Source: Ascochyta rabiei
Lineage: Eukaryota > Ascomycota > Dothideomycetes > Pleosporales > Didymellaceae
DNA length: 64,000 nt
NCBI RefSeq assembly: GCF_004011695.2
Contig: NC_082422.1
Span: 868,001 to 932,000 of the forward strand
Reading direction: 5' to 3'
The position numbers and the translations under genes are program-made. Positions 11,703-22,656 of this stretch are shown here, in pieces (within the stretch, counting starts at the first letter, position 1; every line of letters begins with the position of its first letter). Under the pieces are notes generated by a model. It had not been told where the DNA came from and did not search any database. It was given only the letters and a program-made list of their open reading frames with translations.

Positions 11703-13557
11703 TCAAAAGAGCAGGCCATCTTCTGAGCATGCCCTTTCCACTGCCGCAGCACCCCCTGAATGCTTTGTACGATCAATCTCGTTGCTCAAGAACAAGGCTA
11801 CGCCCCCCAACTCGTCCAGGATCTGCATTTCAGCTTTGGTGTTTAGCATAAGCATCGTCTGCAATTCGTGCCTCCATTCTTGCTCTGGGCCTGTTTCGGA
11901 ACAGAGATCCCACTCCAGCATTCGAGCTGCCTTGTTACGGTCGCGCGCCGTCAACCTCATCAGACCTTGGAGTTCAGGCATCGAAGTCATGTCTGTGTCA
12001 CTTTTGGTTGTGTGAGTCCGGCTGATGTGATGCCACTTGACACCAAGCCAGCGTATGTTCGGCAGGCTCAGTGCTGGTGCATCCTTGAGCACGAGGTCTT
12101 CGTGAGCAAGGCGGTACGAGCCATGTTTGTATGTTGAAACAATAGCAATGCCGTCAGGGTCCAAATCTGCAAAGGCGTACATTGGTATATGGGGTGCATG
12201 GTCGGCCAACTGGCGTAAGAACCTTCGAGAAGCTATGTCAGGATATCCCTTTGCCTAGAGACGTCAGCACGACATTCGACAATACAGGCGAGATATTACA
12301 GTTAAGACCAAGCCATTTGACTCCGTCTTTCCCCACTGGATAGTACTGAGGACCGAACGAAACGTCGCCTATGATGTTCAGCGCATGTCTCAAGGAGTTA
12401 ACCTGCACAAACCTCCTTCTCGATAACAAGGATCCAGTGAAGTTGCGTCAGGTCCAAGCAGTCCCCTTGCCCGATGTGTGGAACGAGCATGCCCTGGAAA
12501 GTATCAGCGCAGACCAGTTGTGCTTTTCATGGTCTATACTTCTTTATCGTTCATGCCATCCACTTGCGTTTCATCCTTACGGGTTATGGTAAAATGTCCT
12601 GCAACAAGACCTTTGGCAGCAGCAGTCTGTAACGTCAGTAAAGGCAAAGAGGCCAAAGATGATGGCAGCATACGACGTTGAGCTGAGACCTTGAAATGCT
12701 AAAAGTGCATGCAAGGTCATCCACACATCGATCAACGACTGCCTGCTTCACAAACAAATCTGCATGCTTATAGTAAATATCTCTGCAGCATAATGATCAG
12801 CTTGGTAACGACAGACAACTTGTTGGAACAGTACCTTTTGGTCATGATGGTGTTATCGACAAGGCCGCCATGGATGAGCTCGATAACGCGCAGAAGGACA
12901 GCTACGGTTCGTTAGTAATGGAAACGACAACTCCTGCGCCTCGCTCAACTGAAATTCCACGCTTCCTGCGCAGTGCTGCCAGGGAATGATATCTCACGAG
13001 ATTTCGCGGCTGGTATCGTGTGAGATTCATCGCGCGCATGCGGCTGTCTTCTCGAGATGCCAGTTCGACTCTTGAGGGTGAATGTGAGTTTTTCGCTCCC
13101 TTCAAGGAGACCATCAACTATCCGCTCCAGCATGGCTTCAAGACGGGATATAACCCAGTGCCTATACTGAAGTCAGTGTGTGCGTCATCCCACAGGCTTT
13201 GGCATAGCACCTGTCACGCGGCGATCTTCCACCCATTCTAACATGGAGCGCTTCGTCGCTCGCCGAAGCATCACCACTCTTGCACATTGTCAGGTCGTCG
13301 TGTGGCAGCCCAGAGGTTTCCGCTGCTGTGAGTAATGGGCTGCTGAGAAGCTGCCACGAGTCTGTTGTTACTTGCACAGGAACATCGAATAGATCGTCGT
13401 CAGAGTCATATTCATCGTTGGCAACGTCAAGCATCTCGTCGTCAGACTCTTCGCTCCACAAGTTGTTAAATGATTCCTGAGAACCTGGGAGGCTGAACAG
13501 AAGGGTTTCGACATGCTCGGAGTCCATTTTGGTTGATGCTTGAAGGCGGATACTCAA
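11703..13557 (-). CDS. Spo11 meiotic double-strand-break protein (Top6A-like), eight exons
   Basis: Spo11 is the topoisomerase VI A-like transesterase that starts meiotic recombination by cutting DNA through a tyrosine. Exons on the minus strand are 13211-13557, 12950-13161, 12835-12901, 12674-12782, 12540-12626, 12413-12493, 12300-12368 and 11703-12254. All seven joins keep phase, giving 507 residues. Visible in order: an acidic N-terminus; MLERIVDGLLEG; REISFPG with AQEAWNF; a helix with VIELIHGGLVDNTIMTKR; the catalytic-tyrosine motif RDIYY; LFVKQAVVDR; SRSQLNVTAAAKGLVAG; WILVIEKE; the KGYPD loop; and the Toprim metal site ADLDPDG near the start of the last exon, followed by STYKHGS. The conserved TGKGYPD reads TAKGYPD at the exon 7/8 join. 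A start at 13527 (MDSEHVE) is also possible. An intact gene suggests a retained sexual cycle. Confidence 0.93.
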
Positions 13558-14005
13558 CAGTTGAAGATCCGCAGTGGTTGTGAGTCAGTCGCTGACCGTT
13601 AATACATGATTAAAGGTGGCATTCAAGATTTACAGATGAGTTATCGTAAATCATCTAGAACAATGCAGTCTTCGTGTGAGGAGATATGGGTAGACCAGAA
13701 TGGGCGAGGTGCTCGAGGTTTGATGTTCTTCGCAGGGCAGGCACCATTCCTGAAAAGGCAATCAGCCTATGATTTTCCCAAGAGTGCGGCCAAACGACAG
13801 GAAATCGGGCGCAGGCAACCTCCTCCTGCCAAGACACCGCGTTCCTTACGCGCGACGCGTCGCGGCTTCCCGTCGCGTCTCCCTTTCACACCGACGTATC
13901 AACATATAGACGCATTGCATTTCACCGCACCACGGCACTGCTTCACAAACCGCTCATACTATCATCTTGCTCTCGATCCACAACTGAATACTGCCATCGC
14001 CCACC
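13558..14005. other. Divergent promoter region of spo11 and the CAF-1 subunit gene
   Basis: About 450 bp between two start codons pointing outwards. It is pyrimidine-rich close to 14005 (ctcatactatcatcttgctc), as is common before fungal start codons. No further gene seen. Confidence 0.5.
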
Positions 14006-15952
14006 ATGGAAGACCCGAATCCTGTCGTACCTGTCCCTCAGAAGCGTCCAAGCGAGGACGACACTGAGCCTCAACCATCCACGCCAGTCAAAGCCATGTC
14101 GTCTCAGGCATCAACACCATTGTCGGTGCTATCCAACGTCCAGACGCCATCACCTATGCAGACAGCCGTTTCCAGCACAAATGCACCAACCAGCAGCACC
14201 GCCGCTAGCCCACCGTCCACACATACTGCACCTGACCCCTCCAATCAGCAACCAGCCAAGAAGAAGCGGAAGGTCTTGACTCAGCAGGAGAAGGATGATG
14301 CAGCTCGCGAGAAAGAAGCCAAAGCCAAAGCCAAGGCAGACAAGGCGTCACAGAAGGAGGCCGAAGCCAAGCTCAAGGCCGATGAGAAAGCCCAAAAAGC
14401 TGCGCAGAAAGAGGCAGAAAGCAAAGCAAAGGCCGAAGAAAAGGCCAAGAAGGAGGCAGAGAAGCGCGAAAAGGAAGAGGAGAAGGCGAAGAAGGAGCGA
14501 GTGAGTGGAAGACACAAAGAGGGCGAACTGCTACTAACCCATTCCTAGTCACAAATGAAGCTCAACGCTTTCTTTGTTAAACCCAAAGTCGTTGCCAACG
14601 GTGCTGAACCTTCTGTGGTAGATTCAAACCCTGACTCTGCTGCCCCATCATTATCATTACCACCGGAGACTCGTGACACGGGTACTAACGCAATTCCTCC
14701 CTCTCCACAGAAGTCCATCCAAAAGAATGCGCAGTCAGACTATGAACGCTGTTTCCTCCCCTTTTCGCTACCGTCACACGCCATCCTGGCGCCCGCGCAC
14801 GCGTTTATGGAAGACCCAGAGGCACTCAACGCCGCCAGAGCACGATTGGATCAGCTGTCAAGAAAGGACAACGCTGGCCTGCAGCCCCTCACACTTCAAA
14901 CTTTGAAGGTTCTGCTTCCAGCTCGTGCTCGGCGGGGTCCAAAGACTGTGGCTATTGCGGAGATTGTCAAACGAGTTCATGGATCTCCTGCTCGACCTGT
15001 TGACCTGACAAATGACAGTAGTAGCGATCAGCAACAGCCCATCGAAATGCTGAAGGGAATACCCATGAAATATCTGCATTTTGGCGAGGATGTTCGTCCT
15101 CCCTACTACGGTACTTATACGAAGCCCTATCCGGACACTACTGCGCGGCGACTTGCTCGCAATGCGGTGTCTCGAGTTCGTCAAGACACCAACTATGACT
15201 ACGACTCCGAGGCCGAATGGGAAGAGCCCGAGGAGGGCGAAGACCTTGACTCTGAAGGTGAAGACGACTTGGAGGAAGATGGGGACGATGACATGGACGG
15301 CTTTTTGGATGACGAAGAGGATCCACAGCTCAAGCGACGCATGCTCTCAGGGGACCTGGTACCCGTCAGTACTGGCTTGTGTTGGGAAGATGCAAACGGT
15401 GTCTCGAAACTGAACGACGGCTCGGATGCCATCTGCACTGAGTTCAGAGGGTTCAAGATGGAGTACCTGTTGGGTAGGTCCACAGGCAGGTCTTGCCTAC
15501 CTTTGACTGACAACGTTTTAGACCCATACCCTCAGTCGATTGATCCATTCTCGACATGCTACTGGTCACCGCCTGACTCGATTGCAACCGCAGCCACCGC
15601 TGCAGCGAGCAAGAGCAATTCCGGCAATGGTCTCATGCACCCACCTCCACGAGTGCCACTAACACATCGCACTATGAACGGGCTGCTGAACACGCTCAAC
15701 TCGTCTCCCAAATCAACTCCGTCCGCGGTATCCAAACCGGCCGCAAGCAAGAAGTTGATCCCTGATGATCAACTGCCCGCTTTCAAGGCTGAGATCCAGG
15801 GTAAAGACCTCACCAAGATTGGCATGATTGAGGCTCTCAAGAAAGCCTTTCCCAAGCTGCCCAAGGCGGCTATCACCAACACCCTCAGCACCGTTGCTGC
15901 CAGGGTCGGTCCCACCGAGAAAGAGAAGCGTTGGGTGCTGATCAGCAACTGA
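14006..15952 (+). CDS. Chromatin assembly factor 1 large subunit (CAF-1 p150 / Rlf2 type), three exons
   Basis: CAF-1 deposits H3-H4 behind replication forks, and the large subunit binds PCNA and histones. The exons are 14006-14500, 14549-15473 and 15522-15952. Both introns are 48 nt, with GTGAGT and GTAGGT donors. Phase is kept and the product has 616 residues. In order: a disordered N-terminus; a long highly charged Lys/Glu/Ala region (about residues 75-165), the typical KER domain; SQMKLNAFFVKP, matching the family's PCNA-box-like start of the conserved part; MKYLHFGEDVRPPYYGTYTK (the DDB/ED region start); a very acidic stretch near residues 380-425; and a C-terminal winged-helix-like part (LTKIGMIEALKKAFPKLPKAAI). 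The second intron is a multiple of three with no stop, so the frame stays open if it is kept. Confidence 0.93.
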
Positions 15953-16154
15953 GCCGCTCTTCAGCCCGTGTCTGCATCTCCTCACCGCGCACTGCACGCA
16001 TCCTACGCAACTACCACCGTCAGCTTTCCTGTTAGCTGTTGGTTGCGAGAACTGTGCTTACTACTGGCGTTTGCTACCAGTATGTTTTCGGTTCAAAGAC
16101 GGCGGGGAAAGCGACGGCCACGTCCAGCTTTTCAGGAGCAGCATCTCGAGCATT

Positions 16155-16322
16155 GCAGCGTTTTAGCAGAATATTGCAGCCTTTTAGAAGGAATGGCAGC
16201 GTTTTAGCAGAGTATTGCAGCGTTTTAGTAAAGTATTGCAGCGTTTTAGCAGAGTATGGCAGCGTTTTAGCAGAGCATGGCAGCGTTTTAGTAAAGCATT
16301 GCGATATTTTGAAGGGCATTAC
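16155..16322. repeat. 21 bp tandem repeat, about eight copies
   Basis: The unit is GCAGCGTTTTAGCAGAGTAT (plus T). Copies differ mainly as CAGA/TAAA and T/C at two positions. The period is a multiple of three, so an open frame runs through it on the minus strand. I take that as a by-product of the repeat. Confidence 0.85.
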
Positions 16323-16480
16323 AGCGGCGTTTGAACGGGAGATACACTTCTGCACACACACACATATATATATATATATACCACAGCAAGATGTCTTCTT
16401 TGCGCGGTACTGCAGAAACGCCATCCCTGTCCAGCAAAACGCCGCACCGCCACGCCGCCACGCCGCCACGCGCAGCTCGG

Positions 16481-16547
16481 TGCAGTGGCGTGCAGTGGCG
16501 TGTAGTGGCGTGCAGTGGCGTGCAGTGGCGTGCAGTGGCGTGCAGTG
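16481..16547. repeat. 10 bp tandem repeat TGCAGTGGCG, six to seven copies
   Basis: Near-perfect copies with a single C-to-T change in one (TGTAGTGGCG at 16501). It is preceded at about 16450-16472 by overlapping CGCCACGC runs. Confidence 0.88.
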
Positions 16548-16654
16548 TGCGAGGGCAGCTTCTCGAAGCCGTGAATAGCAACAACAGAAGCAGAAGCAGA
16601 AACAGAAGCAATAGCGAGCCGCTACGTGGCGCGCGTAGGCAGGCATAGGCGTAT

Positions 16655-16697
16655 ACGTATGCGTATGTGTATGTGTATGTGTATGTGTATGTGTAGG
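16655..16697. repeat. GTGTAT hexanucleotide repeat
   Basis: Short alternating purine-pyrimidine array (gtatgtgtatgtgtat...) with degenerate copies (gtatac, gtatgc) on its left side. Confidence 0.8.
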
Positions 16698-16770
16698 CCA
16701 CAGTCTCGTCATTTCTCAAGTTCCGTCCACAGTAGCGTTGTGCCATGTCGTGCCATGTCATGTGACTACG

Positions 16771-16872
16771 TCCTGTCCTGTCCTGTCCTGTCCTGTCCTG
16801 TCCTGTCCTTGTCTGGAAGGGGAGAGGAGAGGAGAGGAGAGGAAAGGAAAGGAAAGGAAAGGAAAGGAAAGG
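16771..16872. repeat. Pentanucleotide repeats TCCTG, then GGAGA and GGAAA
   Basis: About seven TCCTG units (16771-16807) on the plus strand, a short spacer, then GGAGA (about 16820-16842) passing into GGAAA (to 16872). The plus strand thus shifts from pyrimidine-rich to purine-rich within 100 bp. Confidence 0.88.
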
Positions 16873-17107
16873 ATGCAAGCGTGCGAGACACAGGCGTGGC
16901 ATTGCTAGATCACGAGGAGCGGCATACCTACCTACCTCGTATGTTTTAGGTTTGCAGATGCCAGTGTTTGGGCCAGCGGGTGCAGAGCTTTGCGTTTACA
17001 GGGGTAGCGGGGTAGAGAGTTAGTAAGCAAGGGAAAATCACAACAGTAACAGGAGTGTAAATAGCACTGTAAACACTGTTTCATTCATGTGCAGACCTGT
17101 AAACTAT

Positions 17108-17312
17108 TTAATCCTCATCATCTTCATCACTGTCCTCTGAGGAGGAGGAATCCATAGCAAGCTCTAGAGCCGCTACGGACTTCTTTACGTCCCGTACGCA
17201 CTTACGGACCTCTGTAAAAAATGTTAGCAGCCAGTAGATTTCTTTTACAGGCCTGTAACCTACTCTTCTTCTTCCTCTTCCTCTTCTCCTTCTTCTTCTC
17301 CTTCTTGGAGGC

Positions 17313-17344
<32 letters not shown>

Positions 17345-17536
17345 GGAGGCAGCAGGGGTGGCGGTGGTGCGGCGGCGCTTCTTGGAGGGGGTGGCAGGGG
17401 CAGCGGCAGGGGCAGGGGCAGCAGCAGCGGCAGCGGCAGCGGCAGCGACCTGGCGGCGGGACCTGGAGGGGGTGGCGATGGCGGGGACGGGGACGACGGG
17501 GGCGGCGACGTCGTCGGCGGGGGCGGAGGAGTCCAT
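17108..17536 (-). CDS. Low-complexity basic/acidic protein, possible Helitron cargo
   Basis: An open frame of 142 residues just downstream of the Rep/helicase gene. In order: an Ala/Pro/Thr-rich start (AAVP-type, with a run of about nine Ala), a basic SKKRRR patch, 13 consecutive Pro, a run of Arg/Gly, a short ordered segment (GYRPVKEIYWLLTFFTEVRK) and an acidic Ser/Asp/Glu tail. The runs come from GGC/GGT-type trinucleotides and TTC repeats, so part of the frame may be accidental. Inside it, CTAAC followed by TTTTTTACAG looks like an intron end, but no join I tried keeps the acidic tail in frame. Not recognised as any family. Confidence 0.4.
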
Positions 17537-17880
17537 ATTGATGACCTAGAGAGTAGTAAAACGGGGGAGGGCGGCTGCCTATATAGTATATCGCAGCCAG
17601 CTAGCGGCTGCCAAGACCTGCGATATTTTGGTGTTGTAGCTCACCGTGAATAGTATATTCTGTTTGTCGGGCCAAAACAGTGAATAGGCAGCTATCAAAT
17701 GACGTTATAGGGCCTGTGGCTATACTGTATCTGGATTGTACGGTCACTGTACGTGGCCTGATTGGTGCTGGATACTGGTACGCGGGGGGTTTGTAAGCTC
17801 ACGGTGAAGGTCAACCTGCGGGCACAATAGCACCTGTAACGGCAGAATAACTAGGCGGTGACGTACTATTGATAGCCGTT

Positions 17881-17976
17881 AGCCCGATATACTAGTAGGT
17901 TGTGGCAGTGACGTTAACGGGCTGATATACTGGTAGCGGCGACGTTGGCGGGCTGATATACTAGTAGGTTGTGGCT
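17881..17976. repeat. Three imperfect copies of GGGCTGATATACTAGTAGG-like unit
   Basis: Direct repeats of about 31-36 bp lie immediately downstream of the Helitron gene's stop codon, starting near 17881, 17917 and 17948. Each contains ATACTAGTAG or ATACTGGTAG. The ACTAG words are compatible with a CTAG-type Helitron 3' end read on the minus strand, but no hairpin stands in front of them. Confidence 0.6.
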
Positions 17977-17978
17977 GG

Positions 17979-20900
17979 CTACAGGAGCACCTCTGGGTAT
18001 ACGATATTAGGGACCGTACAGGATGGCTCATCGCTAGTATCAGGTGCTGGCAGCAGGATTGACAGGCCTGCAAGTGTAGTTACACGGGACATAGCTACGT
18101 ATAGCTGGCCATGTGTAAACACAGCGTGACGCAGATCAACGCCTACAACAGAGAGTGACTGGCCCTGTGACTTGTTTACAGTGATTGCAAAGGAGAGGCG
18201 AACTGGAAACTGGACCCGGCTGACGATAAACGGGAGCTCTCTACTGGTTGAAGTGAGCCTGATACGTGGCAGCAGGCGGAGCTGGCCTGCAAACTCGCCA
18301 GATAGGATGCGGGCCTGGATACAGCGGGAGGATATCTGTGTAACCGCTAAACGGGTACCGTTGCAGAGCCCCTGGCTTGGGTACAGGTTCCGTAGAAGCA
18401 TTATTGGTACGCCTACCTTGAGCAGAAGGCGTGACGGGGGCAGTGACGGGGGCTCAAAGGACTGCAGCAGCTCTACGGGAGGCAGATCCTGTGTTGTATT
18501 GTCCTCAACCTCAGCAGAGTCCACTGCAACCAGCTCTACTAGCTCACCAGGGAAGGCAGCAAGCATTGCGGCGTTGATTACAGCCACTGCGTCGTTCCGT
18601 ACGGCCAGTATAGCACGGCCGTTGAGGACCTGATAGTCCGCAGCAGCCTGCTGGAGGAGGTGCGGCGGATAGACGTGATCCAGGAAGCCCTGTAGGCTGT
18701 AGTAGACGGTCATCCAGTCTGGGATGGAGATCAGGCCATCCATCTCACGGGTAGCCAGTCCCCGGCACCAGGCTGCAAAACAGGTGTTGTCAGCCCCAGA
18801 TAGCACCCGCATATTCTGACGCAGGTGCAGTACGGTCATGTGCGGCCATATGAGCGTAGACTGCTGCAGGCAGGCGTTGACGATGGCAGGCCGCTGGCCC
18901 CGGCGGACGACGGGTAGGATCTGGGCAAAATCGCCGCTGGCAATTACAGGGAGGCCGCCAAACAGGGCAGGGGAGCTACGGACGTCCTGCAGCATACGGT
19001 GGACTGCCTCGAAGCAGTAACAGTGCTGCATAGGCACCTCGTCCCAGATAACTAGAGTAGCGGCCTGCAGCAGCCGCCCAAGCTCCGAGCCTGGAGCAAC
19101 AGGGCAGATGGAATCGTCGTGGATATCCAACGGGATCCGGAAACGGGAGTGGGCAGTGCGGCCGCCGGGCAGCAGGACAGCAGCTATACCCGACGACGCA
19201 ACGCACAGGACCACCCAGCCTGTAGAGCGATAGTAGGCACATATACAGCGCCAGAGGAACGTCTTGCCTGTGCCTGCTGGGCCCTGTACGAAGAAGTGGG
19301 CAGTGCTGTGGTCAGCCTCAATAGCGGCAGTAACGGCATCAAATACGGCGCGCTGGTCCATATTCAGCCCTGTAACAGTGTCCCAGAAGGCAGTGTCCTG
19401 CCCGTCTGTATCGTAGGCCAGCTCAGCGGCAAGAAGCTGATTCTGCAGCCGTACTCCCCAGTTGAACTGGCACGCAGGGAGTGAGAAATCCGTAAGACGT
19501 TTGCCAGACTCTGCCAGCAGCCCTTCTATCAGATACAGGCCGTAGTCAAGGTACGCGTCTGGATCTGCGGATACTAGCAGGGCAGCAGCAGCCTCAGGTA
19601 AGTCGTCACACAAATCCGCCTGGAAGGCTGCCCAGATAGCAGCTGGATCTGTAACAGGCCCATTTAAGAGAGCAGCAACGAAGAAGTACCGTAACGCCTG
19701 GCCTGTGGCAAACGTAACGGCGTCCTGGAAGCAGGCTACCCAGTCTCCATCGTGTAGCAGTAACCCGCGGGCAGCTGCGGCGGCCTGGAAAGTAGGATAC
19801 TCTGTGCCGCTAAAGGTACGCAGGTCCGCGTAGGACTGTGGACCCTGTACGGTAGTCAAGAGAAGCCGTAGATAGAACCGTTCACCCTGTAGCGGGCTGC
19901 AAAAGTACATGCGGCCAATCGCAGTGCCGCGCTGACGCACGTGCCAGGTCCGTGACGGGAGGTGCCAAACAAACTGGGATGGATAGTCCTGATATAGGAC
20001 CTCACGGCCATACTCATGGTCAGCGTTGCGCTGGAAGAACGCCGTAAGCGTAGTTACAGATCGCTCCAGGCGGGCTGATAACTCTGCAGTGGTAGCGTTA
20101 GCAGGGAACGTAACTATCTGCTCATTCGGTAGGTGGACCGCTAGGGGCACTACAGTGGGCCGCTCCATGTGTACTGGGTACTCAAACAGCCGCCAAACAG
20201 CCTCAGATGGACTGATATATCGCCCGTTTAGATGCTGCTTAACCTCATCTGCTTCTGAGACGTTTAGTACTGCCCTGTCAGTGCCCTTGTAGATGTACTT
20301 GTGGACGTATTTGATAGCGTGGATAGTGCCGCAAACCTCTACATTGATATAGGCCCAGTACTTACGGAGCAGACCAGGGTTATACGGGACAACCCAGCTG
20401 TTATTAAGGTGTACAATACGGCCCTTACACCGTACAGCAAGCGTGCGGCCATCATCCCGGCGCTGATACTCAGGGTACCCGTCCTTATGGACCACTGTAG
20501 ATGGGCAGTAACGCTTGGGAAAGTTCTTAGAGCACCGCGGCGGGGCGCTGTCGCGCTGAGGCACCATACACGGGGCCTGCAGATTGTGCTCCCCACATGG
20601 CCCGTGAAGCATGAAGGTCCGTACAACCTCTGTAAGCAGGCCGTCTGGGTCATCCACAGGGGAAGGGATCTCAGCCCGGATAGTGCTATCAATTGTTACA
20701 GGATCCGTGAACGCCTCGCGGTCGTGTGGGGTCAGGAACAGCAGCAGGTGTATATGGGGCAGGCCCCGTTTCTGGTACTCAATCGTGTACACGTGGCCCA
20801 GATGGGTGCCGAACAGGTTGCTCTTCACATCGGCTACTAGCTTCTGCACCTTCAGATGGAAGGCCCGGCAGATTAGATCAGGCCGATTCAGGCCTGTCTC

Positions 20901-22656
20901 CCCAGGGCGGAGCTCACGGGCAACCTCTGGCCAGTATGGGCTAGCTGTAAAAGTGATAAACAGGGTAGGGCGGCCATATCGACGGACGATAGCCATAGAG
21001 TCCTGATAGCACTGGCTGACAAATCGTGAGCTGCCTAGATAGGACGACGGCAGGACAACGCGGCGTCCAACAGGGCCTGCCTGGGCGTCGTTGTTGCCTA
21101 TAACGGCATCAGCAACACCGCTATACAGGTCTGCCCGCAGCTGTGCCTGGTTTGCTCGGATCCAGGCCAGCCGGGCCTGGTCGCAGATAGCCCAGATATC
21201 CACAACGTACTGCTGAAACAGCCTGTAGAAGCGGAACGGATTTGTAGTCTGCCCAGGGCGGGGGTGTAGATAGTATCGATAGTAGGTTTGCTGGGTCAGC
21301 GACGTCTGCAGACGGGATCCGTCCTGGTTACGGAGCGTTAGCCCCGGCCGCCACCCAGAATCCCCGTGGGGAAACATCAGTACGTAGTGTAGCGGCATGT
21401 AAGATGGGTGGGCGGCGCTGATAGTAAACAGGGCGCTGGAGTTACAGGCCGCTAGGACGATGGGACGGGACGTCTCTGCACCTGCTGCGTCAGGTATCAC
21501 TAGGCCTAGCTCATCGCTAGTAGGTACGTTCTCCCTGCGGCGGTCCTGCCCAGTCTCTAGGGCTAGTGTAAGCCTGCTGGTTAGTATGACGCGGGCGTCT
21601 GCAGCGCTACTGTTGAGCCGATCCTGGGCCGTGCGGTATATAGATATATATGGGTTATTGATCTCATATAGCATTGCCGTTAGATCTTAGAGAATCTGGA
21701 GCTGTAAGTGGCTGTTCCGCTGGTGGCGGGCGTTGGCAGCGTACTGTGGGTCGTAAAAGTATAGCTGAGCGTACTGCGGCAGGCTTCCCTCGAGAACCTC
21801 TACAGGGCCGCTGCGGTGGTATAGGGCCCCGTGGATCTGAAACACCTGCACGCCAGGGCCCTGCGCCCCACGGCTGGTAGGTGTACAGTCTACCGAGGTA
21901 AACGCAAAGGCAGCGTTGTAGGCCCGTAGCTCCTTACGGAAGTGCCGCGCTGCTAGAGTATTCGTGTTGAGTAGCTGATACAGGTACGACGGCAGCGGTG
22001 TGAGGGCTGGCAGGTCGACCTCGCCGTCCAGGCAGCAGAGAGTAAATCGCGGGTCTGTTACAGAGGTAGTGCTCTTCCGCTCATCTATCCAGTGTAAGGC
22101 GCCGCAGGCTGAACAGGGCACCTGCATGCTGCCAATATCGTAGTATACACCATCAGGACGACGTTGCAGGAGCGGGGTGGTGTCCTGTTGGAGCCCTACA
22201 AGGACTGTCTCGGGCAGGTCGTCAAACGGGTTATCACTATACTGGGAGCTAGGGGCAGCAGCTGGAGCAGCAGCAGCCGGGTTATTAGGAGTATTACTGG
22301 CACTGCCCTCACGGCGTGAGGCCTGTTCAGGGGCGCTAGCACTGGGCGCTGGCTGGGAGGCAGTTAGGCGGTCCCTCTGGGGGCTTGATGGACGTGGAGG
22401 TGTAGAGAGACGGCGTCGCCGGCGGCCTGCACGGGACGTCTACTGACTGTAAGCGTAATCAGAGAGAGGGGGAGGTAGTAGTTACGGCACTGCAGTTGCT
22501 ACATGGCTGGTAGACGCCCCCTATCCGGTTGCGGCGGAAGTTAGCAGATGGGAGATAGGTCCTACAGCTGCTGCAAAATACTTGGGATGATGGCTGGCTG
22601 ACGGCTAGGGAAAAGACTGGAGGGGGGGGGGCTAGAACACGCCGTGGACGGGCCAT
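17979..22656 (-). pseudogene. Helitron Rep/Pif1-type helicase gene with one in-frame stop
   Basis: This is the transposase of a rolling-circle transposon. It has two exons, 22486-22656 and 17979-22439. The 46 nt intron (GTAACT..TAG, phase 0) falls after 57 codons. Exon 1 carries a zinc motif (CSSC...CSNC). Exon 2 begins with a disordered Pro/Ala/Ser part, then a second zinc motif (CSACGALHW...CC.DGEVDLP), then the Helitron N-terminal domain. TAA at 21687-21689 is the only stop in about 1,540 codons. Downstream come the Rep HUH motif (LPHIHLLLF, about 308 residues after the stop), the tyrosine motif YVHKYIYKG, and a Pif1-like SF1 helicase with Walker A GPAGTGKT, Walker B VIWDEVPM and late motif NKSQGQSL. 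The frame continues unbroken on both sides of the TAA. A CAA-to-TAA change would explain it, but I cannot exclude readthrough or a sequencing error. Confidence 0.9.

Larger units (their letters stand above)
15953..16980. repeat. Left minisatellite field beside the Helitron
   Basis: From about 16.15 kb the sequence is a chain of unrelated short tandem repeats (itemised separately): a 21 bp array, CGCCA runs, a 10 bp array, a GTGTAT-like array, a TCCTG array and GGAGA/GGAAA arrays. All open frames here come from repeat units that contain no stop. The first 200 bp are the 3' flank of the CAF-1 gene. Confidence 0.8.

Noticed and set aside
16074..16950. Several 100-200 residue frames in the left satellite field
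   Set aside because: All follow repeat units lacking stop codons. Composition (CFCFCFC, THTHTH, PLPFPLL) is purely repeat-derived.
17235..17275. Intron in the small Helitron-side gene (CTAAC, TTTTTTACAG)
   Set aside because: The signals look good, but the join shifts the frame and destroys the acidic tail, whereas the unspliced frame stays open.
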